Shown here: one piece after another, positions 52,833 to 63,924 of the stretch
How positions within the stretch are numbered: the stretch's first letter is position 1
Layout of the letters: each line of letters starts with the position of its first letter
NCBI RefSeq assembly: GCF_902729435.1
Contig: NZ_CACVCG010000030.1
Location: 29,162 to 93,161 of the forward strand
Direction: 5' to 3'
Length of the DNA: 64,000 nt
DNA from: Magnetospirillum sp. UT-4
GTDB taxonomy: Bacteria; Pseudomonadota; Alphaproteobacteria; Rhodospirillales; Magnetospirillaceae
Program-made: the position numbers and the translations under genes
The notes under the pieces: model-generated
What the model saw: only the letters and a program-made list of their open reading frames with translations
Databases searched by the model: none
Told to the model about the DNA's origin: nothing

Positions 52833-55073
52833 ATGCGGGCGGTGTGGACGTCGGTCTGCGCCCTGGCGGTGGCTGGGGCTCTGTCCAATTGCGGCGGCGG
52901 GGGTGGCGGCGGCGGGCTGGGCGGCGGCGGCGTGATCGACCGCATCGGCAGCGGCTCGTCGGGGGTGCGGACCGGTCCCGCCGATTTCAATGCCGAGTTG
53001 GGGCGCAATTACGGCCTGGGCGCGGTGGGGGCGGATGCCGCCCACGCGGCGGGCCAGACCGGGACCGGGGTGACGGTGGCGGTCATCGACACCGGCATCG
53101 ACGTCCAGCACAAGGACTTCGCCGGCGCCATCGCCGCCGCCAGCACCGACATCGTCTCGGGCCTGGCCGCCAACGTCGACGACCAGGGCGGCCACGGCAC
53201 CAGCGTCGCCGGCATCGTCGGTGCCCGCGCCGACGGCTACGACGCGGTCGGTGTCGCCCCCGATGCCACGCTGCTGGCGGTGCGCTCGGAATACACCTGC
53301 AGCCCGAAATGCTCGTTCGCCTATTCCGACCTCGCCAACGCCACCGACTACGCCCGCCTGCAGGGGGCCAAGGTGATGAATTTCAGCCTGGGCGGCGACA
53401 GCATCGGCGCCGACTTCCAGGCCGCCCTGGCGCGGGCCACCGGCGATGGCCGCGTGGTGGTCGCCGCCGCCGGCAACACCGGCGGCGCCAACCCCATCAA
53501 CCCGGCCGCCTGGCTGGCCGGCGTCGATGCCGGCGGCCTCGGGCTGGCGGTGGGGGCGGTGGATGCGACCAACACCATCGCCTCGTTCTCCAACCGCGCC
53601 GGCACCGCCAAGGACCGCTTCCTGGTGGCGCCGGGCGTCAACGTGGTGACCACGGCCAATGGCGGCGGCACCCAGGTGGTCAGCGGCACCTCGTTCGCCG
53701 CCCCCCACGTCGCCGGGGCCGCGGCGGTGGTATGGGGCGCCTCGCCGTTCCTGACCGGCGCCGAGGTGGCCGACATCCTGCTGCAATCGGCCCGCGACCT
53801 GGGCGATCCCGGCACCGACGCGGTCTATGGCCGCGGCCTGCTGGACGTGGACCAGGCATTGCAGCCGGTGGGCGGCACCAGCGTTCCCACCGGAACCACC
53901 GTGGCGGACGGTGGCGCCGCGCCCGCCGCCACCGCGCTCAGCCTGGGCGGCGCCTTCGGCGACGCGCTGTCGCGCGGCACCGGCCTTGACCGCGCCATGG
54001 TGCTGGATGCCTACGGCCGCCCCTTCGCCGCCGACCTGTCGGCCAGAATCCGCGCGGCGCCGGCCGAAGACCGCCTGGCCGGCTGGCTGGCGCCCTCGGG
54101 CGGCGTCACCACCACCCGCCTGGACGCCGCCACCGCCCTGACCCTGGCGGCGCCGCCCGAGCCCGACCACCTGCGCCTCGCCCCCGGCGAGGAGGCGGCG
54201 GCGCCGCGCTTCGCCCTGTCCACCCGCATCGGCGCCACCGAGCTGGGGGCGGCGCGCGGCTTCGGCCTCGACCGCCTGACCGGGCTGGCCGCGTCCGGGC
54301 ATGACGGCGGCGGCATGGTGGCGGGGGTGACGGCCTCGCCGTTCACCGCCATGGGCGGCGACGGCAGCGCGCTGGCGGCCGGCCAGGACATCGGCAACGG
54401 CATCCGGGTGGCGGCCGGCTTCAGCCAGGAGGGCGGCGGCGAGTCCGCCCTGCCCGCCCCCGAGCGTCGCCTCGCCATGGCCGAGGCCAGCCGCCGCTTC
54501 GAGGGCGGCGCCGTGGCCGGCCTCCAGGGCGGCCGCCTGAGCGAGGGCGACGGCCCGCTCTCCTCGGCCGGGGCCGGCGCCTTCGGCTTCGAGCGCCCCG
54601 CCGCCACCGATTTCGTCGACCTGTTCGGGGCGCTGCCGCTGGGTCCGCGCTCCGAGCTGTTCGGCCGCTGGGGCATGGGCCGCACCGATGGCGCGGCGCT
54701 GGACGGCGGCCTGCTGCGGGGCGGCGGCGACCTCTACAGCCAGAGCTTCGCGGTGGGCACCGCCACCCGCGAGGTGATGGCCGACGGCGACCGCGTCGCC
54801 TTCACCCTGTCGCGGCCGCTGCGGGTGAACGCGGGCAGCGCCACCCTGGCGGTGCCGACGGGGCGGACCATGGACGGGACCATCGTCTACCGCGAGGAAA
54901 CCCTGGACCTCACCCCCACCGGCGCCGAGACCGATCTGGAACTGACCTGGTCGGTGACCACCGGCGAGCGCCAGGACCTCACCCTGGGCGGCATGCTGAT
55001 GCTCGAGCCCGGCCACGATGCCTCGGCCGCGCCGGGCTTCGCCGCCGGGGCCAAGTACCGGTTCCGGTGGTAA
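52833..55073 (+). CDS. Subtilisin-like serine protease, surface-exposed (autotransporter-like)
   Basis: 746 residues. ATG 52833 is chosen for its GGAGGCGGGA site; starts at 52779 and 52821 are alternatives. A signal peptide ends in ALSNC, an imperfect lipobox, then a poly-Gly tract. The S8 triad is visible: DTGID, GHGTSVAG and GTSFAAPHVAG. After residue 370 the sequence is rich in alternating Gly/Ala and hydrophobic residues and ends in KYRFRW, like an outer-membrane beta-barrel. This suggests an autotransporter or lipid-anchored protease. Substrate unknown. Confidence 0.8.
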   Translation: MRAVWTSVCALAVAGALSNCGGGGGGGGLGGGGVIDRIGSGSSGVRTGPADFNAELGRNYGLGAVGADAAHAAGQTGTGVTVAVIDTGIDVQHKDFAGAIAAASTDIVSGLAANVDDQGGHGTSVAGIVGARADGYDAVGVAPDATLLAVRSEYTCSPKCSFAYSDLANATDYARLQGAKVMNFSLGGDSIGADFQAALARATGDGRVVVAAAGNTGGANPINPAAWLAGVDAGGLGLAVGAVDATNTIASFSNRAGTAKDRFLVAPGVNVVTTANGGGTQVVSGTSFAAPHVAGAAAVVWGASPFLTGAEVADILLQSARDLGDPGTDAVYGRGLLDVDQALQPVGGTSVPTGTTVADGGAAPAATALSLGGAFGDALSRGTGLDRAMVLDAYGRPFAADLSARIRAAPAEDRLAGWLAPSGGVTTTRLDAATALTLAAPPEPDHLRLAPGEEAAAPRFALSTRIGATELGAARGFGLDRLTGLAASGHDGGGMVAGVTASPFTAMGGDGSALAAGQDIGNGIRVAAGFSQEGGGESALPAPERRLAMAEASRRFEGGAVAGLQGGRLSEGDGPLSSAGAGAFGFERPAATDFVDLFGALPLGPRSELFGRWGMGRTDGAALDGGLLRGGGDLYSQSFAVGTATREVMADGDRVAFTLSRPLRVNAGSATLAVPTGRTMDGTIVYREETLDLTPTGAETDLELTWSVTTGERQDLTLGGMLMLEPGHDASAAPGFAAGAKYRFRW

Positions 55074-55192
55074 GGGGCCACCGACTCTTTCGCACAGGGG
55101 GGATTGGCGGCGGCGGGGCTGCCCCCCAAACATGAACCACCCCGCCAAGTTCCTGTGTCAGGCCTGTGCCCGGGCGGGGAGGAGGTTCGCGA

Positions 55193-57593
<2,401 letters not shown>

Positions 57594-57597
57594 CGCC

Positions 57598-58131
57598 ATG
57601 ACCCCCCGGGCCACGGTGGCGGCGTCGGTGGCGGCGGTGGCGGCCATGTTGGGGCTGGTGGCGGCCAGCGTGCCGCTTTACGACATGGTCTGCCGGGCCA
57701 CCGGCCTGGGCGGCGCCACCCGCACCGCCACGGCGGCGCCCGGCGCGGAGGAGGCAGGCGCGGCGGCCGCGGTGGTGACAATCCGCTTCGACGCCTCGGT
57801 GGCCAAGGACCTGCCGTGGCGGTTCGAGCCCGGGCAGCGCCAGATGCGGGTGCATCTGGGCGAGCAGGCGCTGGCCTTCTTCCGCGCCACCAACACCTCG
57901 TCCGAGCCGGTGGTGGGCACCGCCACCTTCAACGTCACCCCCGACCGGGCCGGCCGTTACTTCAACAAGATCGCCTGCTTCTGCTTCACCGAGCAGCGGC
58001 TCGAGCCGGGCCAGAGCGTGGACATGCCGGTCACCTTCTTCGTCGATCCGGCCATGGCCGACGATGCCTTCGCCGCCCAGGCCACCACCATCACCCTTTC
58101 CTACACCTTTTTCAGGCAGGCCCCGTCATGA
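57598..58131 (+). CDS. ctaG: CtaG/Cox11, CuB insertion factor
   Basis: 177 residues from ATG 57598, 4 nt after coxA. One N-terminal membrane helix, then the copper-binding domain with KIACFCFTEQ (the CFCF motif). It delivers copper to the CuB site of subunit I. It overlaps coxC by 4 nt (ATGA). Confidence 0.93.
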   Translation: MTPRATVAASVAAVAAMLGLVAASVPLYDMVCRATGLGGATRTATAAPGAEEAGAAAAVVTIRFDASVAKDLPWRFEPGQRQMRVHLGEQALAFFRATNTSSEPVVGTATFNVTPDRAGRYFNKIACFCFTEQRLEPGQSVDMPVTFFVDPAMADDAFAAQATTITLSYTFFRQAPS

Positions 58132-58931
58132 GCAGCGAGTCCAGTGCCGGCGCGCCCCATCCCTTCCACATGGTCACCCCCAGCCCATGGCCGGCGGTGG
58201 GGGCGCTGGCCGCCTTCGTCACCGCCTTCGGCGCCGTCACCTGGTTCCACGACCGCGCCCAGCCCTGGGTGCTGATGGCCGGGGTGGCGCTGGTCCTGGT
58301 GACCATGGCGGGGTGGTGGGCCGAGGTGCTGCGCGAGGGCCGCTCGGGCGGCGCCCACACCGGCCCGGTACGCCACGGCCTGCGGGTCGGCATGGCGCTG
58401 TTCATCGCCTCGGAGGTGATGTTCTTCGTCGCCTTCTTCTGGGCCTTCTTCAACGCCGCCCTGAAGGTCAACCCGTCGGTGATGCAATGGCCGCCGCAAG
58501 GCATCGAGCCCTTGCACACCTGGGGCCTGCCGTTCGTCAACACCCTGATCCTGCTGTCGTCGGGACTGGCGGTGACCTGGGCCCATCACGGCCTGAAAAA
58601 GGGCAACCGCACGGTGCTGAAGGCCGGCCTGGCGGTGGCGCTGGTGCTGGGGGTGGTGTTTCTGACCCTGCAGGCGGTCGAATACGGCGAGGCGGCGTTC
58701 GGCTTCACCGAGGGCGTCTATCCCACCGTGTTCTACATGGCCACCGGCTTCCACGGCTTCCACGTCCTGGTCGGCGCCTGCTTCCTGGCGGTCTGCCTGG
58801 GCCGCGCCCTGAAGGGCGGCTTCACCCCGTCCCAGCACGTCGGCTTCGAGGCCGCCGCCTGGTACTGGCACTTCGTCGACGTGGTGTGGATCTTCCTGTT
58901 CGTCTGGGTCTACTGGTGGGGGAATGCGTAG
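58128..58931 (+). CDS. coxC: CoxC, cytochrome c oxidase subunit III
   Basis: 267 residues from ATG 58128. Seven membrane helices and the conserved FHGFHVLVGACFL, WYWHFVDVVWIFLFV blocks. It stabilises the oxidase and its proton pathway. The heme O/A synthases and SURF1, often in this cluster, are not in the window. Confidence 0.94.
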   Translation: MSSESSAGAPHPFHMVTPSPWPAVGALAAFVTAFGAVTWFHDRAQPWVLMAGVALVLVTMAGWWAEVLREGRSGGAHTGPVRHGLRVGMALFIASEVMFFVAFFWAFFNAALKVNPSVMQWPPQGIEPLHTWGLPFVNTLILLSSGLAVTWAHHGLKKGNRTVLKAGLAVALVLGVVFLTLQAVEYGEAAFGFTEGVYPTVFYMATGFHGFHVLVGACFLAVCLGRALKGGFTPSQHVGFEAAAWYWHFVDVVWIFLFVWVYWWGNA

Positions 58932-58965
58932 CCGTTGACGGCGTCTCGACGGGAACACGGAAATC

Positions 58966-59036
58966 ATTGCCCACAGATGAACACAGATAGACACAGATAA
59001 GGAAAGTCATTTCATCTGCGTTCATCTGTGGGCGAT
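58966..59036. terminator. Inverted repeat of the CACAGATGAACACAGAT type after coxC
   Basis: Arms 58966-58988 and 59014-59036 are near-perfect 23-bp complements (ATTGCCCACAGATGAACACA / TGCGTTCATCTGTGGGCGAT) around a 25-bp core that contains another ACACAGATA. It lies between convergent coxC and the next gene and probably acts as a bidirectional terminator. AT-richer than its surroundings. Confidence 0.6.
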
Positions 59037-59058
59037 AAGCATTATTTTTCTACACTAC

Positions 59059-59466
59059 TCACGGCCAATTGTCGCCGCCCGTCTCCCCGAAGGTCAGGTG
59101 GAGGTCGCGTTCCGACACCAGGCAGGCCGGAACGCCGGGGGTGACCCGGCCGCCCAGGGGTTCGGCCACCGCGTTGACCATGCAGGTCTGCGAGCAGACC
59201 TCGGCGCAGATCAGGAACTGGTTCTCATATTTCTCGTGGGCGCCCAGGTCCACATAGCCGCGCATGGCCTTGACCTCGTCGGGCGTGTAGCGGCCGCCCA
59301 GGGCGCGCGGATACTCGGCCAGCATGCGGTCGCGGCCGATATCCGAGCAGCCGCAATTGGCCACCAGGCCGAGGAAGCGGCCCATGCGCTGATAATGGGC
59401 GGGCTGGTCGGGCGGCGGCAGCGCGCACCCGGCAAGCACCAGGGCGACCAGGAGAACCCGTTTCAT
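59059..59466 (-). CDS. Small lipoprotein with conserved-looking cysteines
   Basis: 135 residues from ATG 59466. The signal peptide MKRVLLVALVLAGCALPP carries a lipobox with Cys near 14. The mature part has further cysteines (VANCGCSD, LICAEVCSQTCMV, VPACLV), probably disulfide-bonded. No family recognised. It lies 5 nt after the next gene upstream (59472-59717), so both may be one operon. Confidence 0.65.
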   Translation of the reverse strand: MKRVLLVALVLAGCALPPPDQPAHYQRMGRFLGLVANCGCSDIGRDRMLAEYPRALGGRYTPDEVKAMRGYVDLGAHEKYENQFLICAEVCSQTCMVNAVAEPLGGRVTPGVPACLVSERDLHLTFGETGGDNWP

Positions 59467-59471
59467 GGCGA

Positions 59472-59717
59472 TCAATATGGGCAGTCGGAGCGGCCGCAGG
59501 AAGCCTGGCGCCCCGATCGATAGACATTGCACACCGGACAGCGCACCAGCTCCTGGACGTCGGCGCCGGTGGCGGGCTCGAAGCGGGGCGGCGGCGGCAC
59601 CGCACGGGCCTTGCGGTCCTCGCTGCGGCGCCGGTCGGCGGCGATGCGCTGGGCGAACTTGAAGCCGAACCAGATGAGGGCCACGACCGCGACGGTCAGC
59701 AGGAACTTGGCGAACAT
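59472..59717 (-). CDS. Small membrane protein with C-terminal zinc-ribbon-like cysteines
   Basis: 81 residues from ATG 59717. An N-terminal membrane helix (FLLTVAVVALIWFGFKF) is followed by a basic linker and CPVC...C..C (RCPVCNVYRSGRQASCGRSD), a possible zinc ribbon. It resembles the PP0621-like small-protein group only loosely. Function unknown. Confidence 0.6.
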   Translation of the reverse strand: MFAKFLLTVAVVALIWFGFKFAQRIAADRRRSEDRKARAVPPPPRFEPATGADVQELVRCPVCNVYRSGRQASCGRSDCPY

Positions 59718-59748
59718 GGACGAAGTGTGACCGCCGCCGCCCGCGCGG

Positions 59749-60294
59749 TCAAGCCGCCGAGGGGGTTGGCGCCGGGCGGTTCTGCCGCAGCCAGTCCAGC
59801 ATGGTGTCGGAATCCGACACCTCGAAGGGGTCCCTGGGGCAGTTGTCCTCGTAGCCGGGCTCGGCCAGCAGCACCTTGACCTCGCAATCCTCGGCATACA
59901 GCGAATAGCGCCAGCTGCGCATGCCGAAGCCCAGGTTCGACTTGTCCACCAGCATGCCCATCTTGCGGGTGAACTCGCCGTTGCCGTCGGGCAGCATCAG
60001 CACCTTCTCCACCCCCTGGTCGCGGGCCCAGCGGTTCATCACGAAGGCGTCGTTGACCGCCAGGCACGCCACCTCGTCCACGCCCAGCGCGCGGAACTGG
60101 TCGTACTCGGCCTCGTAGCGGGGCAGGTGGTTGCTCGAGCAGGTGGGGGTGAAGGCGCCGGGAAGGGCGAACATCACCACCTTGCGGCCGCCGAACACCT
60201 CGTCGGTGGACAGGTCCCGCCACTCGTAGGGATTTGACCCGCCCAGCGCCTCGTTGCGCACGCGGGTCTTGAACACCACTCGGGGAATTCGCAT
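59749..60294 (-). CDS. Peroxiredoxin, Prx5 type
   Basis: 181 residues from ATG 60294. The peroxidatic motif is ALPGAFTPTCSS, with Cys near 52. A second Cys (EDCEVKV) and a third (EDNCPRD) may resolve it. It reduces peroxides at the expense of thioredoxin or glutathione. It belongs to the redoxin group seen in alphaproteobacteria. Confidence 0.9.
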   Translation of the reverse strand: MRIPRVVFKTRVRNEALGGSNPYEWRDLSTDEVFGGRKVVMFALPGAFTPTCSSNHLPRYEAEYDQFRALGVDEVACLAVNDAFVMNRWARDQGVEKVLMLPDGNGEFTRKMGMLVDKSNLGFGMRSWRYSLYAEDCEVKVLLAEPGYEDNCPRDPFEVSDSDTMLDWLRQNRPAPTPSAA

Positions 60295-60352
60295 GACACC
60301 CTCCGCTGCCGTTGCAACGGCAACAGCGGCGGAGAGCGCGTGGTTCCGGGAC

Positions 60353-62308
60353 TCAGGCCGCCTTTGCCGCGCCGGCGGCGAATTCGGCGCCGAGGCGGTC
60401 CAGGGTCGCCATCACCCGCGCCGACAGCGTCTCCAACTCGGCCATCAGCTCGGCGGCCTCGTCGGCGCGGCCGGCGTTCAGGGCGATCAGCACGTCGCGG
60501 CCGGTATTGTGAACCGGGCGGTGATGCTCCAGCAGCTCCTTGAAGGTCGGCAGGGCCATCATGCGGTCGTCGGTGACGTTGTCGTACCAGCGGCCCAGGC
60601 GGCAGGTGTGGTGGGTCGACAAATCCGACGGCAGCAAGGTGGTGGCGCCGTTCACCGCCTCGGCGATCTTCTGCACGAAGGCGCGATGGTCGGTCTTGGC
60701 GATGTCCATCAGCTTGGTGACCGAGCTGGAGGAAACCCGATCGACCACCGCGGCCGGCAGGTGGGCATCGACGAAATGGAGGTGATAGAAGCCCTCGGTG
60801 CAGGCGGTGACCTCGGCCTGGGCGCGGATGTTCTCGGCGGCCACCACGAAGCTCATGCGGGTGCCGGGCTTGCATGGGATCTTGGGCGAACACACCACCA
60901 TGGCGCCGTCCTCGGACAGGTCGTAGGCGGGCATCCTGTCGCTGGCGCTATCGGTGGCGAGATCGACCTCGATCATGACGGCGCGGCGGCGGCCCTTGCG
61001 GCGGTTGGCGAAATCCGACGAGGTGCGCACCGCCTTGACCAGCAGCTTGCGCATGCTGGACAGGGATTCGTCCATGCGAACGGCGCATTCGTTGACGGCG
61101 TGGGCGGCCTTGTCGGCGCTGTGCACGCTTTCCTCGACCGAACCCATGCGCGCCTTGACTTCCTCGGCCTGGCCGGCGGTGACGGCGACGGTGCGGGCGA
61201 TCTCGCTGGTGGCGGCGGTCTGTTCCTCGACCGCGGCCGAGATGCCGGCGGCCACCTGCTCCATGCCCTGGATGCTGCCCGAGACCTGGTCGATGATGGA
61301 GACGGTGTCGCGGGTCACCTTCTGGATGGTGCCGACGCGGACGGTGATCTCCTCGGTCGCCTTGGCGGTCTGGTTGGCCAGGTTCTTGACCTCGTTGGCG
61401 ACCACGGCGAAGCCCTTGCCGGCGTCGCCGGCGCGGGCCGCCTCGATGGTGGCGTTGAGCGCCAGCAGGTTGGTCTGGGCGGCGATGGTGCCGATCAGCT
61501 CGACCACCCGGCCGATCTCGTCGGCGGCGGCGCCGAGGCGGTCGACCACCTCGCGGGTCTGGCCCATGCGCGAGGCGGCGTCCTGGGCCGCCCCGGAGGA
61601 GCGGCCGACCTGGCTGGAAATCTCGGCGATGGAGGCGTGCAGCTCCTCGGCCGCCGCCGCCACCGTCTGGGCCGAGACGTAGGCGTCGCTGGCGGAGATG
61701 GATGCGGCCTTGGTGTCGCTGCTGACCGAGGTGGTCACCCCCGACATGGTGCCGGCGCTATCGACCAGATCGGCGGTCAGGTTGGAGACGCTCTGGATGG
61801 TGTCGGCGACCTGCTGGTCGATGCGCTCGATCATGGCACCGACGCTTTTCTCGCCTTCCTCCATGCGGGCGCAGGCGACGTTGATGGCATCGACGTAGCC
61901 GCGGTAGTCGCCGGTCATGCCCTCGGGCCGGATGGTGCGCTTGAAGCGGCTGTGCGAGGCGGCGTCCAGCGCCCCCCGGACCTCGCGCATGAAGGCCTCG
62001 ACCTTGTCCACCGCGGCGTTGAAGGAGCGCATCAGGCGCTGCACCTCGCCGCCGTCGGCGACATGGATGAGACGGCTGTCGAGGTCGCCGCCGGCGGTGG
62101 TCTCCAGCGCCTGGGTGACCCTGAGCACGTTGGCCGCGCCCTTGCGGTTGAACAGCGCGGCGACGAGGGCCATGGCGGTCACAGCAACGGCCAGCACGGC
62201 GGTGAGGATGTCCCCGGCGGCCAGGCCGCGAACGGCGAGGACCAGGGCCAGGCCGCAGGCCGCCACGATGGCGGCGAACGAGCTAAAGAGAGAAGACCAG
62301 GTCTTCAT
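60353..62308 (-). CDS. Chemoreceptor with PilZ and CZB domains
   Basis: 651 residues from ATG 62308 (an ATG at 62320 adds four). Two closely spaced N-terminal membrane helices leave no periplasmic sensor. A HAMP-like region precedes the signalling domain (about 180-420), with the hairpin tip [22 protein letters not shown] PilZ domain (435-530) has RRKGRRR and DLSEDG, the c-di-GMP motifs. A C-terminal CZB domain (540-640) has [11 protein letters not shown] and [10 protein letters not shown], the zinc-binding residues. It overlaps the PAS gene by 26 nt. Confidence 0.88.
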   Translation of the reverse strand: MKTWSSLFSSFAAIVAACGLALVLAVRGLAAGDILTAVLAVAVTAMALVAALFNRKGAANVLRVTQALETTAGGDLDSRLIHVADGGEVQRLMRSFNAAVDKVEAFMREVRGALDAASHSRFKRTIRPEGMTGDYRGYVDAINVACARMEEGEKSVGAMIERIDQQVADTIQSVSNLTADLVDSAGTMSGVTTSVSSDTKAASISASDAYVSAQTVAAAAEELHASIAEISSQVGRSSGAAQDAASRMGQTREVVDRLGAAADEIGRVVELIGTIAAQTNLLALNATIEAARAGDAGKGFAVVANEVKNLANQTAKATEEITVRVGTIQKVTRDTVSIIDQVSGSIQGMEQVAAGISAAVEEQTAATSEIARTVAVTAGQAEEVKARMGSVEESVHSADKAAHAVNECAVRMDESLSSMRKLLVKAVRTSSDFANRRKGRRRAVMIEVDLATDSASDRMPAYDLSEDGAMVVCSPKIPCKPGTRMSFVVAAENIRAQAEVTACTEGFYHLHFVDAHLPAAVVDRVSSSSVTKLMDIAKTDHRAFVQKIAEAVNGATTLLPSDLSTHHTCRLGRWYDNVTDDRMMALPTFKELLEHHRPVHNTGRDVLIALNAGRADEAAELMAELETLSARVMATLDRLGAEFAAGAAKAA

Positions 62309-62804
62309 AGGTCCGTCCATGTCCGATGTACTTGTTGATCAGCAGTTCCAGCGAAGCCGCCATGGCGTCCTTGGCATTGGCGTGGCGCGCCTCCTCCTCC
62401 CGCATGTCGCGGTAGACCGTCCGGATGACGGCCACCGCCTCGGGGCGGGGGGCGCGGCGGCTGGAATGAAACCCCTTCACCGTCCCGGCATCGTCGAAGG
62501 TCGGGGTGACGTGGGCGAACACCCAGTAATGATCGCCGTTCTTGGCCCGGTTCACCACATAGGCGAACAATTCCTGCCCCGCCGCGATGGAATCCCACAG
62601 CAGCTTGAAGACGCTGCGCGGCATGTCGGGGTGGCGCAGGATGCTGTGGGGCTTGCCCAGCACCTCTTCCTCGACGTACCCGGCAATGTCCAGGAACGTC
62701 TGGTTGGCGTAGGTGATGCGGCCCTTGAGGTCGGTCTTGCTGACGACGATGGCATCGGCGCCAAGGTGTCGCTCAACCCCCGTCAGCGACTGTAAACTAT
62801 TCAT
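62283..62804 (-). CDS. Aer/CetB-like PAS sensor protein
   Basis: 173 residues from ATG 62804. A single PAS domain of the Aer class: [46 protein letters not shown]. These are the FAD-binding Aer/CetB residues. A helical tail follows. Together with the next gene it forms a bipartite energy-taxis receptor like Campylobacter CetB/CetA. Confidence 0.87.
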   Translation of the reverse strand: MNSLQSLTGVERHLGADAIVVSKTDLKGRITYANQTFLDIAGYVEEEVLGKPHSILRHPDMPRSVFKLLWDSIAAGQELFAYVVNRAKNGDHYWVFAHVTPTFDDAGTVKGFHSSRRAPRPEAVAVIRTVYRDMREEEARHANAKDAMAASLELLINKYIGHGRTYEDLVFSL

Positions 62805-63139
62805 TAAGTTATTCCCGCCCCCAAGCGTTAGTCATAACCATGACTGGACCATAGCAATACCATCGCCGGATGAAAAGCGTAATATGTTGCGCACACCCCG
62901 CAACCATTCATTAGGCGACAATCGGAGCGTCAGCCCTTCAACGCCGGGTGGGTTGGATTAGAGGAATCCCAAAAGGACGAGGCAGCCGGTGGATTTTATA
63001 TTACGCTTGCCTTAAGAATGAGCTGCAGGCATCACCCAGGCTCGGCGGTCCATCGTCGTCGTCCCGGGGGAGGCTGAGTGCCCGGCGGGCGCCCCGCCGC
63101 GGAACCCGCCGGGAAGACTGCACAGCCGAGGACGAAGCC
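62805..63139. other. Divergent intergenic region, PAS gene / modA
   Basis: 335 bp. It holds an 11-bp inverted pair, AAGCGTAATAT (62875-62885) and ATATTACGCTT (62998-63008), and near modA a GC hairpin (CCCGGCGGG / CCCGCCGGG). Both promoters must lie here; I could not locate them with confidence. Confidence 0.5.
62875..63008. promoter_or_regulatory. Widely spaced inverted half-sites before modA
   Basis: AAGCGTAATAT and ATATTACGCTT are perfect complements 112 bp apart (62875-62885 and 62998-63008). ATAT-containing half-sites recall, loosely, ModE boxes, which are normally contiguous. Function is a guess. Confidence 0.35.
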
Positions 63140-63895
63140 ATGGCCATCCTGCGCATCCTTGCCGTCGTCGCCGTTCTGGTCTTTGGTCCTGCCCGCGCCG
63201 ACGAGGTGACGGTGTTCGCCGCCGCGTCGCTCACCACCGCGCTGGACGAGGTCGGCCAGGGCTTCGCCGCCGCCACCGGCCATCGGCTGCGGCCGTCCTA
63301 CGCGGCCTCGTCGGCTCTGGCCCGCCAGATCGAGCAGGGGGCGCCGGCCCAGGTGTTCGCCTCGGCCGATCTCAAGTGGATGGACTACCTGGCCGGCAAG
63401 GCGCTGATCAATCCCGGCACCCGCTTCAACCTGCTGGGCAACACCCTGGTGCTGGCCGCCCCCGCCGACAGCCCGATGGCCCGGCAGGACCTGACCCCGG
63501 CCACCGACATCGCCGCCCTGGCCGGCTCGGGGCGCATCGCCACCGGCAATCCCGACAGCGTGCCGGCCGGCCTTTATTTCCGCCAGGCCATGGAGCGGGC
63601 CGGCCAGTGGGGCAAGGTCCAGGGCAAGCTGGCCGCCACCGATTCGGTGCGCTCGGCGCTGGCCTTCGTCGAGCGCGGCGAGGTGCCGCTGGGCGTGGTC
63701 TACGCCACCGACGCGGCGGTGTCGAAGAAGGTCAAGGTGGTCGGGGTGTTCCCCGCTTCCATGCACGATTCCATCACCTACCCCTTCGCCCTGGTCGCCG
63801 GCCGCGAGACCGCCGCCGCCCGCGCCTTCCTGGACTACGTGCGCGGCAATCAGGCCAAGAGCGTGTTCGCCAGGCACGGCTTCAAGGTGAATTGA
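63140..63895 (+). CDS. modA: ModA-like molybdate-binding protein
   Basis: 251 residues from ATG 63140. Signal peptide to ARA (about residue 20). DEVTVFAAASLTTALDEVGQ is the ModA N terminus; AQVFASADLKWMDYL and GNPDSVPAGLYFRQAME supply oxyanion-binding residues. It binds molybdate (or tungstate) in the periplasm. modB and modC would be expected downstream, beyond the window. Molybdenum enzymes are not otherwise visible here. Confidence 0.9.
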   Translation: MAILRILAVVAVLVFGPARADEVTVFAAASLTTALDEVGQGFAAATGHRLRPSYAASSALARQIEQGAPAQVFASADLKWMDYLAGKALINPGTRFNLLGNTLVLAAPADSPMARQDLTPATDIAALAGSGRIATGNPDSVPAGLYFRQAMERAGQWGKVQGKLAATDSVRSALAFVERGEVPLGVVYATDAAVSKKVKVVGVFPASMHDSITYPFALVAGRETAAARAFLDYVRGNQAKSVFARHGFKVN

Positions 63896-63924
63896 GGCTG
63901 ACTTAAGTCACTCCGTATCCGTAG

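Noticed and set aside
63020..63139. Cobalamin or molybdenum-cofactor riboswitch before modA
   Set aside because: I could not find the conserved cores of either; only simple GC hairpins are visible.
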